Source: Komarekiella delphini-convector SJRDD-AB1
Lineage (GTDB): Bacteria; Cyanobacteriota; Cyanobacteriia; Cyanobacteriales; Nostocaceae
Reading direction: 5' to 3'
Length of the DNA stretch: 59,301 bases
Assembly (NCBI RefSeq): GCF_014831675.1
Contig: NZ_VJXY01000010.1
Location: 44,185-103,485 of the forward strand
Made by a program: the position numbers and the translations under genes
Part shown: positions 1 to 8,541 of the stretch, piece by piece
Layout: every line of letters begins with the position of its first letter
How positions within the stretch are numbered: the stretch's first letter is position 1
Notes under the pieces: generated by a model
Database searches by the model: none
Told to the model about the DNA's origin: nothing
Seen by the model: the letters and a program-made list of their open reading frames with translations, nothing else

Positions 1-329
1 GAACTAAAAACTGCTCAATGAATCATATGCATTTAAATTGCACATTACCTCGATATTAAGGTTGACTGTCAACAGTTAACAGTCAACAGTTAACAGCTAC
101 AAAGAGTAGTTATGCAATTTAGACGCGCATTAGCTTAAAAGGAAAATCTCCAGCGGAATTATCGCTCAATATCCCAAAAAATCTCTCCAATGAACTAAAA
201 ACTGCTCAATGAATCATATGCATTTAAATTGCACATTACCTCGATATTAAGGTTGACTGTCAACAGTTAACAGTCAACAGTTAACAGCTACAAAGAGTAG
301 TTATGCAATTTAGACGCGTATTAGCTTAA
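1..329. repeat. 138-bp direct duplication
   Basis: Bases 1-138 recur at 192-329 with one visible difference (cgcgcatt against cgcgtatt). Each copy contains the self-complementary string CAGTTAACAGTCAACAGTTAAC, which belongs to the short tandem-repeat type common between Nostoc genes. The 53 bases between the copies are not repeated. No gene is seen in either copy. The first copy runs to the window edge, so the array may continue to the left. Confidence 0.9.
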
Positions 330-336
330 TTGGTCG

Positions 337-393
337 TTGGCGATCGCTATTAAGTTGAGTTCCCGGAAAGGAATTTTGCATAGCGATCGCCAA
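337..393. repeat. 13-bp inverted repeat built on HIP1
   Basis: TTGGCGATCGCTA at 337-349 is mirrored by TAGCGATCGCCAA at 381-393 with a 31-base spacer. Both arms contain the GCGATCGC octamer that is over-represented in this type of genome. It could form a stem in RNA, but there is no T-run, so I do not call it a terminator. Confidence 0.7.
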
Positions 394-474
394 GATGTGA
401 AGGCAGGTGTGGCGAATTTGTACAAGTTAATGCTTCCCGGAACTGGATTAAAGAACTGACCATAGCCTGTAAAT

Positions 475-493
475 AATGAGAATCGTTATCATT
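475..493. promoter_or_regulatory. Fur-box-like operator
   Basis: AATGAGAATCGTTATCATT closely matches the 19-bp Fur consensus (GATAATGATAATCATTATC) and is nearly palindromic. Fur represses iron-uptake genes when iron is sufficient. The nearest gene on the right, the GNAT gene, starts about 280 bases away. A small minus-strand reading frame overlaps the site but is not convincing as a gene. The regulated gene may lie outside the window or may have been lost. Only the sequence match supports the call. Confidence 0.5.
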
Positions 494-774
494 GTAACGC
501 AAAAAACTCTTTGCAACACCATCTATGCAAAGGACAAGCAGCAAACTGCACATTCTTGAGATATGAACGTTATTTAGGTATTTCTACAGATGGTAGGTGG
601 GTAGACGTAATTAAATATCAGATAAAACTTATGTTCGTAGTGAGCGGTCTATCGCTCTTTGTAGAGTTTTAAATGACTTTTTCAGAATATAACAAGTTTT
701 GTATTTTCAAAACTTGAGGTTAAATAAATAAAGTCTGCTTTCACACACATTTTATTTTTACTTGTAAATTGCTC

Positions 775-1194
775 ATGACTTACAAAATTATTGCCAAGTT
801 GAATGAAAATCATATTCTAGAACTAGTAGAATTGTACAAAAATGAATTTTGGACTAAAAACCGTACATATCAGCAAGTTGTTAAAATGTTGAACGCATCA
901 AATATTATTATTGGTTTAGTAGATGACAGCGAACAATTGATTGGGTTTACTCGCGTTCTCACTGACTTTGTATATAGAGCAACTATTTATGATGTCATCA
1001 TCAAGCCGAACTATAGAAAGATGGGACTTGGCAATAAATTACTAGATGCAGTGATTAATCATCCCCAGTTAAGCGCAGTTGAAAATGTTGCTCTTTACTG
1101 TTTACCAGAAATGATCCCATTTTATGAACGTTGGGGTTTTACAACTAATATGGGACAAATTCAGTTAATGTATAGGGGAAAACCAATTACCTAA
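775..1194 (+). CDS. GNAT-family N-acetyltransferase
   Basis: A 139-residue protein with the layout of a single GNAT domain: N-terminal helices, a central strand pair 'IIGLVDDSEQLIGFTRVL' and the acetyl-CoA binding region 'VIIKPNYRKMGLGNKLLDAV' (Q/RxxGxG/A type). It ends with the usual aromatic 'FYERWGF' block. The family moves acetyl from acetyl-CoA to an amine on a small molecule, antibiotic or protein; the substrate cannot be told. I chose the ATG at 775 over the in-frame TTG at 769. It is the first gene of a close-packed row (cupin 11 bases on, then a phosphatase-like protein and a hydrolase), which suggests co-transcription. Confidence 0.85.
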   Translation: MTYKIIAKLNENHILELVELYKNEFWTKNRTYQQVVKMLNASNIIIGLVDDSEQLIGFTRVLTDFVYRATIYDVIIKPNYRKMGLGNKLLDAVINHPQLSAVENVALYCLPEMIPFYERWGFTTNMGQIQLMYRGKPIT

Positions 1195-1205
1195 AGAAGT
1201 TACAA

Positions 1206-1670
1206 ATGATTATTAAACCAGAAAATATACCAAGTCGGACAACTTCGATTTACCCAAATGAATTTAAGCCTCTCGTAGTAGGACGAGCAAAACAAGCATT
1301 AGGAAATGTGGCAGGATTGAAAAATTTTGGTGTCAACTTAGTCACTCTTGCACCAGGAAGCTGTTCTGCTCTCAGACATTGGCATACTTGCCAAGATGAG
1401 TTTATTTATGTCATAGAAGGTGAAGTGACGCTAGTTAATAATGCAGGAAAACAAATCCTTAAACCGGGAATGATGGCAGCTTTTCCAGCAGGGGAAGCAG
1501 ATGGACACCATCTAGTGAATCATTCCAATGCAGTGGTAGTGTATTTAGAAGTTGGAGATAGAAGCCCCAATGATGAAGCTTACTATCCAGATGATGACTT
1601 GATTGCTAAATCTGCTGCTGATGGCGGTCGAATTTTCACACACAAAGATGGAACGTTGTACGAAAGTTAA
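1206..1670 (+). CDS. Cupin-domain protein
   Basis: A 154-residue single-domain cupin. Motif 1 is visible at about residues 57-75, with His58, His60 and Glu65 as probable metal ligands ('RHWHTCQDEFIYVIEGE'). Motif 2 is near residues 95-107 ('FPAGEADGHHLVNHS') and supplies the last His. Such small cupins may be metal-dependent isomerases, dioxygenases or sugar-binding proteins; many cyanobacterial homologues are annotated only as cupin. The gene starts 11 bases after the GNAT stop and is followed 27 bases later by the phosphatase-like gene, so a shared transcript is likely. The substrate is unknown. Confidence 0.85.
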   Translation: MIIKPENIPSRTTSIYPNEFKPLVVGRAKQALGNVAGLKNFGVNLVTLAPGSCSALRHWHTCQDEFIYVIEGEVTLVNNAGKQILKPGMMAAFPAGEADGHHLVNHSNAVVVYLEVGDRSPNDEAYYPDDDLIAKSAADGGRIFTHKDGTLYES

Positions 1671-1697
1671 ACTACAAAAATCAAGGAAATTGTAAAT

Positions 1698-2159
1698 ATG
1701 TCTACCAAGCGTCTTGAAGATATAGACAGCTTTCTTCAGCTATCAGATGTAATTGCTACTTGCGGACAACCAACCGCAGAACAGTTTGCAGCAATTAAAC
1801 AATCAGGATACCAATTAATTGTGAATTTAGCACTGTCAACATCGAGTAATGCTTTACTTAATGAAAAACAAATTGTGGAATCTCAAGGCATGGAGTATGC
1901 ACACATTCCTGTGCTTTGGGAAAATCCTACTATTAAGGATGTAACAGAGTTTTTTAACACCTTAGAAGCAAACGCCAATAAAAAAATATTAGTCCATTGT
2001 GCTGCTAATAAGAGAGTTTCAGCTTTTATGTATCTTTATCGTCGCCTTCATCAAGGCATGAATGATCAAGAGGCTAAGCAGGATTTGAATCAGATTTGGA
2101 TTCCTAATGAAATCTGGAGTAAGTTTATGCAAGAAGTGATTGATAATTATCATTCATAG
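1698..2159 (+). CDS. Protein-tyrosine-phosphatase-like protein (DUF442-type)
   Basis: A 153-residue protein with the fold signature of the small 'beta-lactamase hydrolase-like' phosphatases. The probable active-site loop is 'VHCAANKRVSAF', with Cys101 and Arg106 separated by four residues rather than the five of classical PTPs; the four-residue spacing is usual in the DUF442 group. The N-terminus 'ATCGQPTAEQF' is also typical of this group. The function is probably dephosphorylation of a protein or small molecule, or a rhodanese-like role. An AAGGAAAT ribosome site precedes the ATG. Its end overlaps the start of the next gene. Confidence 0.75.
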   Translation: MSTKRLEDIDSFLQLSDVIATCGQPTAEQFAAIKQSGYQLIVNLALSTSSNALLNEKQIVESQGMEYAHIPVLWENPTIKDVTEFFNTLEANANKKILVHCAANKRVSAFMYLYRRLHQGMNDQEAKQDLNQIWIPNEIWSKFMQEVIDNYHS

Positions 2160-3201
2160 AAGCTATAAAAAAGTATATTCATCTGGAGAAATTAAATTTT
2201 TGATATCAACTTTATTCGCCTTATTTAACTGGAAACTATTCTTTTTACTAGGCATAACTGCATATCATACAATTGCTAGCAGACAAGAAAAATTGTATAC
2301 GAAGCCATTAGGTAAGTTGATTGATGTGGAAGGTCATCAATTACATCTATATTGCGCTGGTGAAGGAAATACAACGATAGTTTTAGATCATAGCCTTGGA
2401 GGAATAGAGGGATATTTACTGGTAGAAGAATTAGCTAAACTTACACGGGTTTGTATATATGACAGAGCCGGATATGGTTGGAGTCAATCAAATTGGAAAC
2501 CGCGTACTAGTGAACAGATTGTCAAAGAATTACACAGTCTTCTAATCAAAGCAGAAATTAAGCCGCCTTACATTTTAGTAGGTAACTCATTCGGTACTTA
2601 TAATATGCGTCTATATGCTCATCATTTTCGTGAAGAAGTAGTAGGAATGGTTTTAACAGATGGTTTGCATGAAAAATTGATGTTGGCGATGCCTATTAGT
2701 CTCCAGATATTGAAATTATTTTTCTCAATTTCTTTTGCGATCGCATCCCTTGGGGCTACATTAGGAATTGTTCGCTTTTTAGGTATACTGGGTACATTTG
2801 AAATTATCAAAAAAGAACTTCGCCAGTTTTCGCCTACATCATTAAAAATCGTTAAAACATCTTTTTACTCTGCAAAACATTGGCTAACTATGTTTAGAGA
2901 AATGTGGAGTTTAAATACCAGTAGTTATCAAGTCCAAAAAGCTAAGAATTTTGGCATGATTCCAATTATTAATATCAAAGCAAATACTTTTCTAAAGCCT
3001 TCCTTAGGGAGGCTTTATTTTTCGATACAATCAGCCGATAAACTTCGTAACAAAATGCACTCTAATTTACTATTGCTTTCAACTGACTGCCAACAATTAT
3101 TAGCAGAAAAGAGCGGTCATTTTGTTTGGATAGATCAGCGAGAAATAATTCTACAAGCAGTTACACAACTTTTACAAAAAGTTCAAAATATCGATTATTA
3201 A
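2140..3201 (+). CDS. Alpha/beta hydrolase, membrane-anchored
   Basis: A 353-residue alpha/beta hydrolase with one probable N-terminal membrane helix (about residues 20-45, 'FALFNWKLFFLLGITAY'). The nucleophile elbow is 'VGNSFGTYN' (GxSxG, Ser). A probable oxyanion-region motif is 'LDHSLGG', and the terminal catalytic His lies in 'KSGHFVWIDQ'. The likely activity is an esterase or lipase; the substrate is unknown. The only available starts near the N-terminus are TTG at 2140 (used here) or other non-ATG codons, so the gene overlaps the phosphatase-like gene by 20 bases, which fits translational coupling. Confidence 0.8.
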   Translation: MIIIIHRSYKKVYSSGEIKFLISTLFALFNWKLFFLLGITAYHTIASRQEKLYTKPLGKLIDVEGHQLHLYCAGEGNTTIVLDHSLGGIEGYLLVEELAKLTRVCIYDRAGYGWSQSNWKPRTSEQIVKELHSLLIKAEIKPPYILVGNSFGTYNMRLYAHHFREEVVGMVLTDGLHEKLMLAMPISLQILKLFFSISFAIASLGATLGIVRFLGILGTFEIIKKELRQFSPTSLKIVKTSFYSAKHWLTMFREMWSLNTSSYQVQKAKNFGMIPIINIKANTFLKPSLGRLYFSIQSADKLRNKMHSNLLLLSTDCQQLLAEKSGHFVWIDQREIILQAVTQLLQKVQNIDY

Positions 3202-3300
3202 CTAGCTTGAGTATTAACCAGTATAATAACCTGAATATTATTTACCAAAATCCGCTAATCAAACTTCTCTGTATGTCCTTTGCAGTTCCATATTCTCACC

Positions 3301-4212
3301 ATGTCCACCCAACATATAATCCAAAGCATATATACTGATGGCGCTTGCACTGGTAATCCTGGGCCTGGCGGTTGGGGTGTCGTTGTTTACTTTAGTGATG
3401 GCTCAATTCACGAAATGGGCGATGCATCCCCCCATACCACCAACAATAAGATGGAAATGCAAGCTGCGATCGCAGCTTTAAAGTTCTTGGAAACGTCTGG
3501 ACAAACTCAACCCGTAACCCTTTATACCGATAGCGAATACCTGATTAACTGCGTTACCAAGTGGATTACAGGCTGGAAAAAAAAAGGTTGGAAAAAGTCA
3601 GATGGCAACCCAGTCCAAAATCAAGACCTTTTGGAAACCCTTGATAAACTCAATAGCCGATTAGTAAAGTGGCAACACGTCCGAGGACATTCTGGTAACA
3701 TAGGTAACGAACGTTGTGATGTGATTGCTCGCACTTATGCTAGTGGCAAAACCCCATCCCTACAGCAATTATTCCCTAAACATTCTCATAAATCTTTATA
3801 TTCCCAAAGTGAACTAAATGTAGCAAAAGTATCTGACTTTAAAGCAAACTCTACAATAATTGACAAAAGCACACAGCAAATCAGTATTTCTACATCAGAA
3901 ATAACCATTATGGAACCATCAACTGGGACAGCCGCAGCCACAAATGACGAAAAACTGCCTGAGATGAGGGTTTCGCAACTCCGCAACTTAATCGAAACTC
4001 TGCGTATTGCTGATGAAATTTCCGAAAAAGGTTATTTAATCACCAGTTCTGAACTAGCAGACTTGATGGATGTCCACGCTAGCGCCGTCACTAGTCGAGG
4101 AGATCAGTGGCGCTGGCGAAACTGGATAGTATCACGGGTACGTCGTGAAGGTAATCAAATTCTTTGGGAACTGGAACGCGGCGATAAAGTGGGAGGTGAA
4201 GGTGAGGAGTGA
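3301..4212 (+). CDS. rnhA: Ribonuclease HI with C-terminal extension
   Basis: Residues 1-150 are a complete RNase HI: 'YTDGACTGNPGPGG' with Asp13, 'NNKMEMQA' with Glu52, 'LYTDSEYL' with Asp77, the 'VRGHSG' His130 and 'NERCDVIA' with Asp140. It cuts the RNA strand of RNA-DNA hybrids during replication and repair. About 150 more residues follow: a polar linker, then a conserved-looking basic/aromatic region ('MRVSQLRNLIETLRIADE', 'RGDQWRWRNWIVSRVRRE'). Bacterial RNase HI is usually near 155 residues, so the tail doubles the length. The tail reads like a small helical nucleic-acid-binding module, which is inference. ATG 3301 is preferred over TTG 3280 because the family match starts there. Confidence 0.93.
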   Translation: MSTQHIIQSIYTDGACTGNPGPGGWGVVVYFSDGSIHEMGDASPHTTNNKMEMQAAIAALKFLETSGQTQPVTLYTDSEYLINCVTKWITGWKKKGWKKSDGNPVQNQDLLETLDKLNSRLVKWQHVRGHSGNIGNERCDVIARTYASGKTPSLQQLFPKHSHKSLYSQSELNVAKVSDFKANSTIIDKSTQQISISTSEITIMEPSTGTAAATNDEKLPEMRVSQLRNLIETLRIADEISEKGYLITSSELADLMDVHASAVTSRGDQWRWRNWIVSRVRREGNQILWELERGDKVGGEGEE

Positions 4213-4242
4213 GGAGTTAGGGTGCAGGGGGAGAACAAATAG

Positions 4243-4303
4243 TGACTGTTGACTGTTGACTGTTGACTGTTGACTGTTGACTGTTGACTGTTGACTGTTG
4301 ACT
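4243..4303. repeat. Tandem heptamer array (TGTTGAC)n
   Basis: About eight and a half head-to-tail copies of a seven-base unit fill the space between the convergent rnhA and cruG genes. This is the short tandemly repeated repetitive (STRR) class known from Nostoc and Anabaena. Copy number is expected to vary between strains. Confidence 0.95.
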
Positions 4304-4305
4304 AA

Positions 4306-5517
4306 CTACTCAGCACTGTATTTGCGTCCCCGCCATTCGCGTGGGGTGCGGAACGCAGACAAGAAGATTCGTAGTACTGCTAGGGGGTCAGCTAAAGGGG
4401 AAAGCCAGAATAACCAGCCACCTTTGACGCTTTTACGATCATAAGAGGGTGCGATCGCTAATAGCATTGCAAAGCGAATCAGTAGTAGAAATAAATTTAG
4501 TCCCAATAAGAGGAGCAGAGGGGAAGAGGGGAAGAGGGGAAGAGGGGAAAAGAGGTAAGCAAGGACAATTACAAGGGGTAAACCTTGGACTGCAAAGAGT
4601 AGCCATAAATCTCCCCAAATCTGAGCAGGAGAAGATGCATCTTTGAGGTCGAGACTCCGCCCCCATTCTTTCCATGTCTCCATAGCTCCCTCATACATCC
4701 GCACCTTCAATACTTTCGCACCATCTAAGAAGCCTACCTTAAACCCTTGAGCAGCAATATTCCGTGCCAAGGTGACATCATCGCAAAAAGAACTACGCGC
4801 ACTCGTATAACCACCCACAGTCGCTAAAACAGAACGACGGCACAAAAAGCACTGTCCATTAGCCATTACCCTTTCTGGCTGCTCCGTATTGATCCCCGCT
4901 GGGTCAAACCGATAAAGCAGAGTCATTAACAAAGCCGGTTGTAACCAGCACTCCCCTGGATATTTGAGGATAAACTGGGGCGAAAGAGAAACCAGATCAT
5001 AGCCTTGTGCTTCGGCTGTCTTCACTAAACCAGCAATCAAACCAGGATGGGGTTGAATATCAGCATCCAGTCCCATAAACCACTGACTGTCTTCTGAACT
5101 ATGCAAAAAGCCATTATGCAACGCCCAAGGACGCCCCACCCAACCCGATGGTAAAGGGTCATCTGTCATTAGGCGAAAGCGGGGATCTTGCTGCTGTGCT
5201 GCTTTAACTAAATCGGGAGTGCCATCCTGAGACTTGCTGTCTACAACGATAATTTCCCGGACTTCGTAGCTTTGCCGACTTAAGCCAGCTAACAGAGGGC
5301 TAATACGAAGAACCTCATTCAATGTAGGAACGACAACGCTAACACTACCCAAAAGCTCCGGTGTTGGCTGTTGGGGTTCTATCGGAGGATGGCGTCTTGG
5401 CCCCTTCAGCAAGCGCGAAAGCAAAATCGCCGTTGCTGGTATTTGGATAAGTAGCAAGAAAAGCGATATGGCGCTTTCTACTGTCAAGGCGTTGTCCACT
5501 ATCAAAATACTTAACAA
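4306..5517 (-). CDS. cruG: 2'-O-glycosyltransferase CruG (myxoxanthophyll)
   Basis: A 403-residue membrane-associated family 2 glycosyltransferase: N-terminal hydrophobic helix, a GT2 domain starting 'SVVVPTLNEVLRISPLL', the DxD-type motif 'FMGLDADIQPHPGL', 'CDDVTLARN' further on, and two C-terminal membrane helices. GT2 enzymes of this kind sit next to cruF in cyanobacteria and add the sugar to the 2'-hydroxyl of myxol. The neighbour is cruF, 117 bases upstream on the same strand, which strongly supports the name. The start is uncertain: TTG at 5517, or GTG at 5499 giving 397 residues. The sugar (fucose, rhamnose or other) cannot be read from sequence. Confidence 0.85.
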   Translation of the reverse strand: MLSILIVDNALTVESAISLFLLLIQIPATAILLSRLLKGPRRHPPIEPQQPTPELLGSVSVVVPTLNEVLRISPLLAGLSRQSYEVREIIVVDSKSQDGTPDLVKAAQQQDPRFRLMTDDPLPSGWVGRPWALHNGFLHSSEDSQWFMGLDADIQPHPGLIAGLVKTAEAQGYDLVSLSPQFILKYPGECWLQPALLMTLLYRFDPAGINTEQPERVMANGQCFLCRRSVLATVGGYTSARSSFCDDVTLARNIAAQGFKVGFLDGAKVLKVRMYEGAMETWKEWGRSLDLKDASSPAQIWGDLWLLFAVQGLPLVIVLAYLFSPLPLFPSSPLLLLLGLNLFLLLIRFAMLLAIAPSYDRKSVKGGWLFWLSPLADPLAVLRIFLSAFRTPREWRGRKYSAE

Positions 5518-5571
5518 TTAAAATCCCGACTATAAAAATGTCAATTGGGCATTGGTAAAGATAATTATTCT

Positions 5572-5628
5572 TTTGCTCCCCAATCCCCAGTCCCCAGTCC
5601 CCAGCCCCCAATCCCCAATCCCCAATTT
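5572..5628. repeat. CCCCAGT/CCCCAAT spacer repeat
   Basis: A run of degenerate seven-base units (CCCCAAT, CCCCAGT, CCCCAGC) lies between cruF and cruG. The same family recurs at 19927-19980, 36008-36050, 36232-36268 and 56997-57052. These are non-coding STRR-type spacers. Confidence 0.9.
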
Positions 5629-5634
5629 ATGGAC

Positions 5635-6543
5635 TTACTTCAAAGCAACTTTGATGCTTGCTACTGAGACTTCATTGGTTGCTGGTTCAACAGCAACTTG
5701 AGCGGGTGTGGTTGAGCTTCTTAACCACAGCACCACAGCGGGAGCCACACCTAGAAATAAGCCTAGTAACACAGGTATGGAGAACCCAGCAGCCAAGCTC
5801 AGTCCGGCGGCGAAGGCAAAGTTAGTTAAATAAACAACCAAGGGCAGATTGAGCTGCGATCGCTTTAATTTAATTGAGGTATTTCTCCACAATAATCCTG
5901 CCACACTCATAAACAATGCACTAGTACCAAACCAACCTGCATAGTTTTGGTAAGGTGTGCCAAAGAAAGCTCCTGGTTTTTCCCAGTACCAGAAAGGCAA
6001 AGCCGATTGACTCATAGCTGGCTCAAGGGCAAAGTCCCAGCAAGTAAACAGCAAAGCACCAACAGCTATAGCAGCAATATGGCGACCCCAACTGGGTTTT
6101 TGAGCCACTTTCAAACCAGATCTAGCAATTAGGTAAGACGACAGCCCAACATAAAACCAAGATAAAGGAATTGTGAAAGGAACTAGCCCCGCAATTTTAT
6201 AACCCAAGCCACTCAAGTAGCTATAATCACCAAATGGAAAACCCGTGCTGGTTCCCAGTAGTTCACTGCCCAAAGATATAAACACAGCCGGCAGCATAAA
6301 AGCCAGCCAAGCTCCCAATCCTAGCGATCGGTAGGCATAAATAGAGACAGCGATCGTCCCCAAAATGATATCAACTACACCACCACCAGCCATACTTAAC
6401 TGTATGGCAGTTTCTCCAACCTGCGATAAGTTTAAAATTATTTCGGCATGAGGTACTACAAGTAGCATCCCTACCAGTCCAAATGCCTTTGACACGATAT
6501 GACCAATGAGGCATACGCGCTCAGCAATAACAAGTTGTCTCAT
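5635..6543 (-). CDS. cruF: Carotenoid 1',2'-hydratase CruF
   Basis: A 302-residue integral membrane protein with about seven or eight hydrophobic segments. It carries signature stretches of the CruF/bisanhydrobacterioruberin hydratase family: 'SLGSELLGTSTGFPFGDYSY', 'PFTIPLSWFYVGLSSYL' and 'CWDFALEPAMS'. It hydrates the 1',2' end of gamma-carotene or a derivative to give the tertiary 1'-hydroxyl group of myxol-type carotenoids in the membrane. It is followed on the same strand by cruG, the next enzyme of the myxoxanthophyll route. The start is a clear ATG at 6543. Confidence 0.92.
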   Translation of the reverse strand: MRQLVIAERVCLIGHIVSKAFGLVGMLLVVPHAEIILNLSQVGETAIQLSMAGGGVVDIILGTIAVSIYAYRSLGLGAWLAFMLPAVFISLGSELLGTSTGFPFGDYSYLSGLGYKIAGLVPFTIPLSWFYVGLSSYLIARSGLKVAQKPSWGRHIAAIAVGALLFTCWDFALEPAMSQSALPFWYWEKPGAFFGTPYQNYAGWFGTSALFMSVAGLLWRNTSIKLKRSQLNLPLVVYLTNFAFAAGLSLAAGFSIPVLLGLFLGVAPAVVLWLRSSTTPAQVAVEPATNEVSVASIKVALK

Positions 6544-6929
6544 GATTATTCCTTAACAAGATGTGATACGCGGCTACTCGGCTGCTAATAGTTTACAAAT
6601 GTTTAAGAACATATTTAAACACTTTATGTCGCAATTCTGGAGCAAACTTGTTTGGCTTGGTTGGGCAGAGCATAACAGCCTATTGATTGAAGCAATAAAA
6701 AATATGATGATAGACTTACCAGTCTAAGCCAAGATAGTCAAGATATACATAACTTCGTTTGGTTTGCTTTGGGTTTCTTGTCTTACTGATACTCAGAGGC
6801 GTTTTATACCTGAATATGGTTGAGGGTGGACAAATGTCAGCAACTCATCAAATCCTCAAGTAAAATAGAGCCTTTAATTACCCTACAAAGTTGTGGAATA
6901 ATAGCTTGACCCAGTACAGATATAAACCC

Positions 6930-7355
6930 ATGTCAATTTTAAAAAGAGTTCCCTGGGTTTCTTTGGCACTAGTATTGCTTAGCTACAGTACCTTGGGCTG
7001 GGTAATATCTGAAACACGTCCCCCTTTGTTTGTGTGGTTGGTAGTTGTAGTTGCGATCTTACTTTTACTGATAACGTTAACCACTCCTTGGTCGAAGATG
7101 GCACGCTATTATACTATTTTGTTTAAATCAAATACTAGGTCTTTTGGTGTTGCCGTTTTAGCGGCTTTCTTGTTCTTCGTCATGCTTGCCTGGTTTCGGG
7201 TATTTCTTGATACCTTACTCATCCTTTCTGCGACTATATTAGTCAAGATAGACTTTCAAACAGCTGGTTTTAGAGAAGGCCTAGGTTTTGTGATTACATC
7301 TATCTTTTCATTGGCAGGTTTAGCTTTGGGTGCGCTAGTCTACAAGTTAATTTGA
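6930..7355 (+). CDS. Small integral membrane protein, unknown
   Basis: A 141-residue protein with about four predicted membrane helices ('VSLALVLLSYSTLGWVI', 'FVWLVVVVAILLLLITL', 'FGVAVLAAFLFFVMLAW', 'SIFSLAGLALGALVY'). I recognise no catalytic motif; it resembles small hypothetical membrane proteins found widely in cyanobacteria. ATG 6930 (MSILKRV...) is preferred to the TTG at 6891 because the added residues look non-conserved. The 386 bases between cruF and this gene show no other feature, so they probably hold divergent promoters. Confidence 0.65.
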   Translation: MSILKRVPWVSLALVLLSYSTLGWVISETRPPLFVWLVVVVAILLLLITLTTPWSKMARYYTILFKSNTRSFGVAVLAAFLFFVMLAWFRVFLDTLLILSATILVKIDFQTAGFREGLGFVITSIFSLAGLALGALVYKLI

Positions 7356-7613
7356 TATCAAGTAAATTTCCGAAATTTACTATCAATTTTGATACTTTCG
7401 GCGTCATTGCTCTAAGGCAGTTTGAACTTGTTGATATTCGGCTGAGATATTGGCAATTTGCGCTTTTGCCAAATACGCCAAGAAATTAAAATGGTGCTGA
7501 CAATAATGGGATAGAGAGCATCTACAATCGGATCTTTTTCAAGTTTAATTTGTTTCTTGATCGAGCATGCTATTGTTGGTGCGATCAAAGACGAGAAATT
7601 TTGACACTTAGAG

Positions 7614-8399
7614 TCAAAATGTAGGATGCTCAAACAGCAACAAAGAAAGGAAAAAATCCATGATAAAAATCGATATCCAAGTAGTGACAACTGCTTTTGT
7701 TGCTGATTCTCCTACTTCTTTGGCTCCTCCTTTTGTTGTTAAACCCCAACTACAACCGTTGATAGCAACTAAAGCTCCAAAAATAAACCCTTTAAGCAAA
7801 ACAATAAACAAATCTGATGGTTCTAAAAAATTTCTGACTGACTCTAAAAAAGTTTCTGGCAGAATTTGGTAAAACTGTGAACCGGCAAAAACTCCACCAA
7901 TGATACCCATAAATAAAGCAAAAACTGTCATAAAAGGCATCATTAAACAACAAGCAATTACTCTCGGAAGTACTAAATAATCAATTGGATCAGTTTTGAG
8001 CATATACAGTGCATCAATTTGCTCTGTCACCCGCATTGCTCCTATTTCAGCTGCATAAGCAGAGCCTACTTGTCCCGCAAGAATACTAGCAGTCAAAATT
8101 GGAGCCAGTTCTCTGCAAAAAGCTAATGCAAAAGCACCTCCCACCGCATTGACAGCCCCAAATCTCACTAATTCTCTTGCAGTTTGAATCGTAAAAATCA
8201 TACCTGCAAAACCACTCACAAGCAGAACTGGAGAGATAGAAGTTGGCCCAGCAGTCACCATGTGTTGCAGAATCTTGCGGTAGTAAGTTTTTCCTTGGAG
8301 TAAATGCAGCCAGACTTGACCACAAAGGAGTATTGCAGCAAAACAGCGTACAATGCAGGACTGCTCGAATTTTTTTTGGGGTTGCAATTTAATCGCCAT
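7614..8399 (-). CDS. MlaE-family ABC transporter permease
   Basis: A 261-residue permease of the MlaE/YrbE (TGD1-like) family, with the core 'VSGFAGMIFTIQTARELVRFGA', 'LAFCRELAPILTASILAGQVGSAYAAEIGAMRVTEQIDAL' (here in two parts) and 'LKGFIFGALVAINGCSWG'. This family moves phospholipids between inner and outer membranes together with an MlaF ATPase and an MlaD substrate-binding protein. Neither partner is adjacent here, which is common in cyanobacteria. ATG 8399 is used; a GTG at 8420 would add seven residues. About 250 bases downstream (7356-7613) show no convincing gene. Confidence 0.88.
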   Translation of the reverse strand: MAIKLQPQKKFEQSCIVRCFAAILLCGQVWLHLLQGKTYYRKILQHMVTAGPTSISPVLLVSGFAGMIFTIQTARELVRFGAVNAVGGAFALAFCRELAPILTASILAGQVGSAYAAEIGAMRVTEQIDALYMLKTDPIDYLVLPRVIACCLMMPFMTVFALFMGIIGGVFAGSQFYQILPETFLESVRNFLEPSDLFIVLLKGFIFGALVAINGCSWGLTTKGGAKEVGESATKAVVTTWISIFIMDFFLSLLLFEHPTF

Positions 8400-8541
8400 T
8401 AAGACTGACTTTTTTTGCACCTATGTTAAGGCGTGGTTCATGAATAGACGCTGCTTGCCCTCAAATTTTGAGGATAATGTTTCAGCATGGATCAACTCAG
8501 CTTAGTAAACTCTACCGGAAAATAGCGTTAATCTTTCAAAT

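Noticed and set aside
350-553. Minus-strand frame of 67 codons over the Fur-box-like site
   Set aside because: It has no convincing ribosome site, runs through HIP1 inverted repeats and resembles no family.
4243-4303. CRISPR-like regular repeats
   Set aside because: Units are seven bases with no spacers; they are STRR repeats. No direct repeats of 28-37 bases with unique spacers exist in the window.
7412-7690. Minus-strand frame with a hydrophobic segment overlapping the MlaE gene end
   Set aside because: It overlaps the permease by about 77 bases and has no recognised homology; a relic of a membrane gene is possible but cannot be supported.
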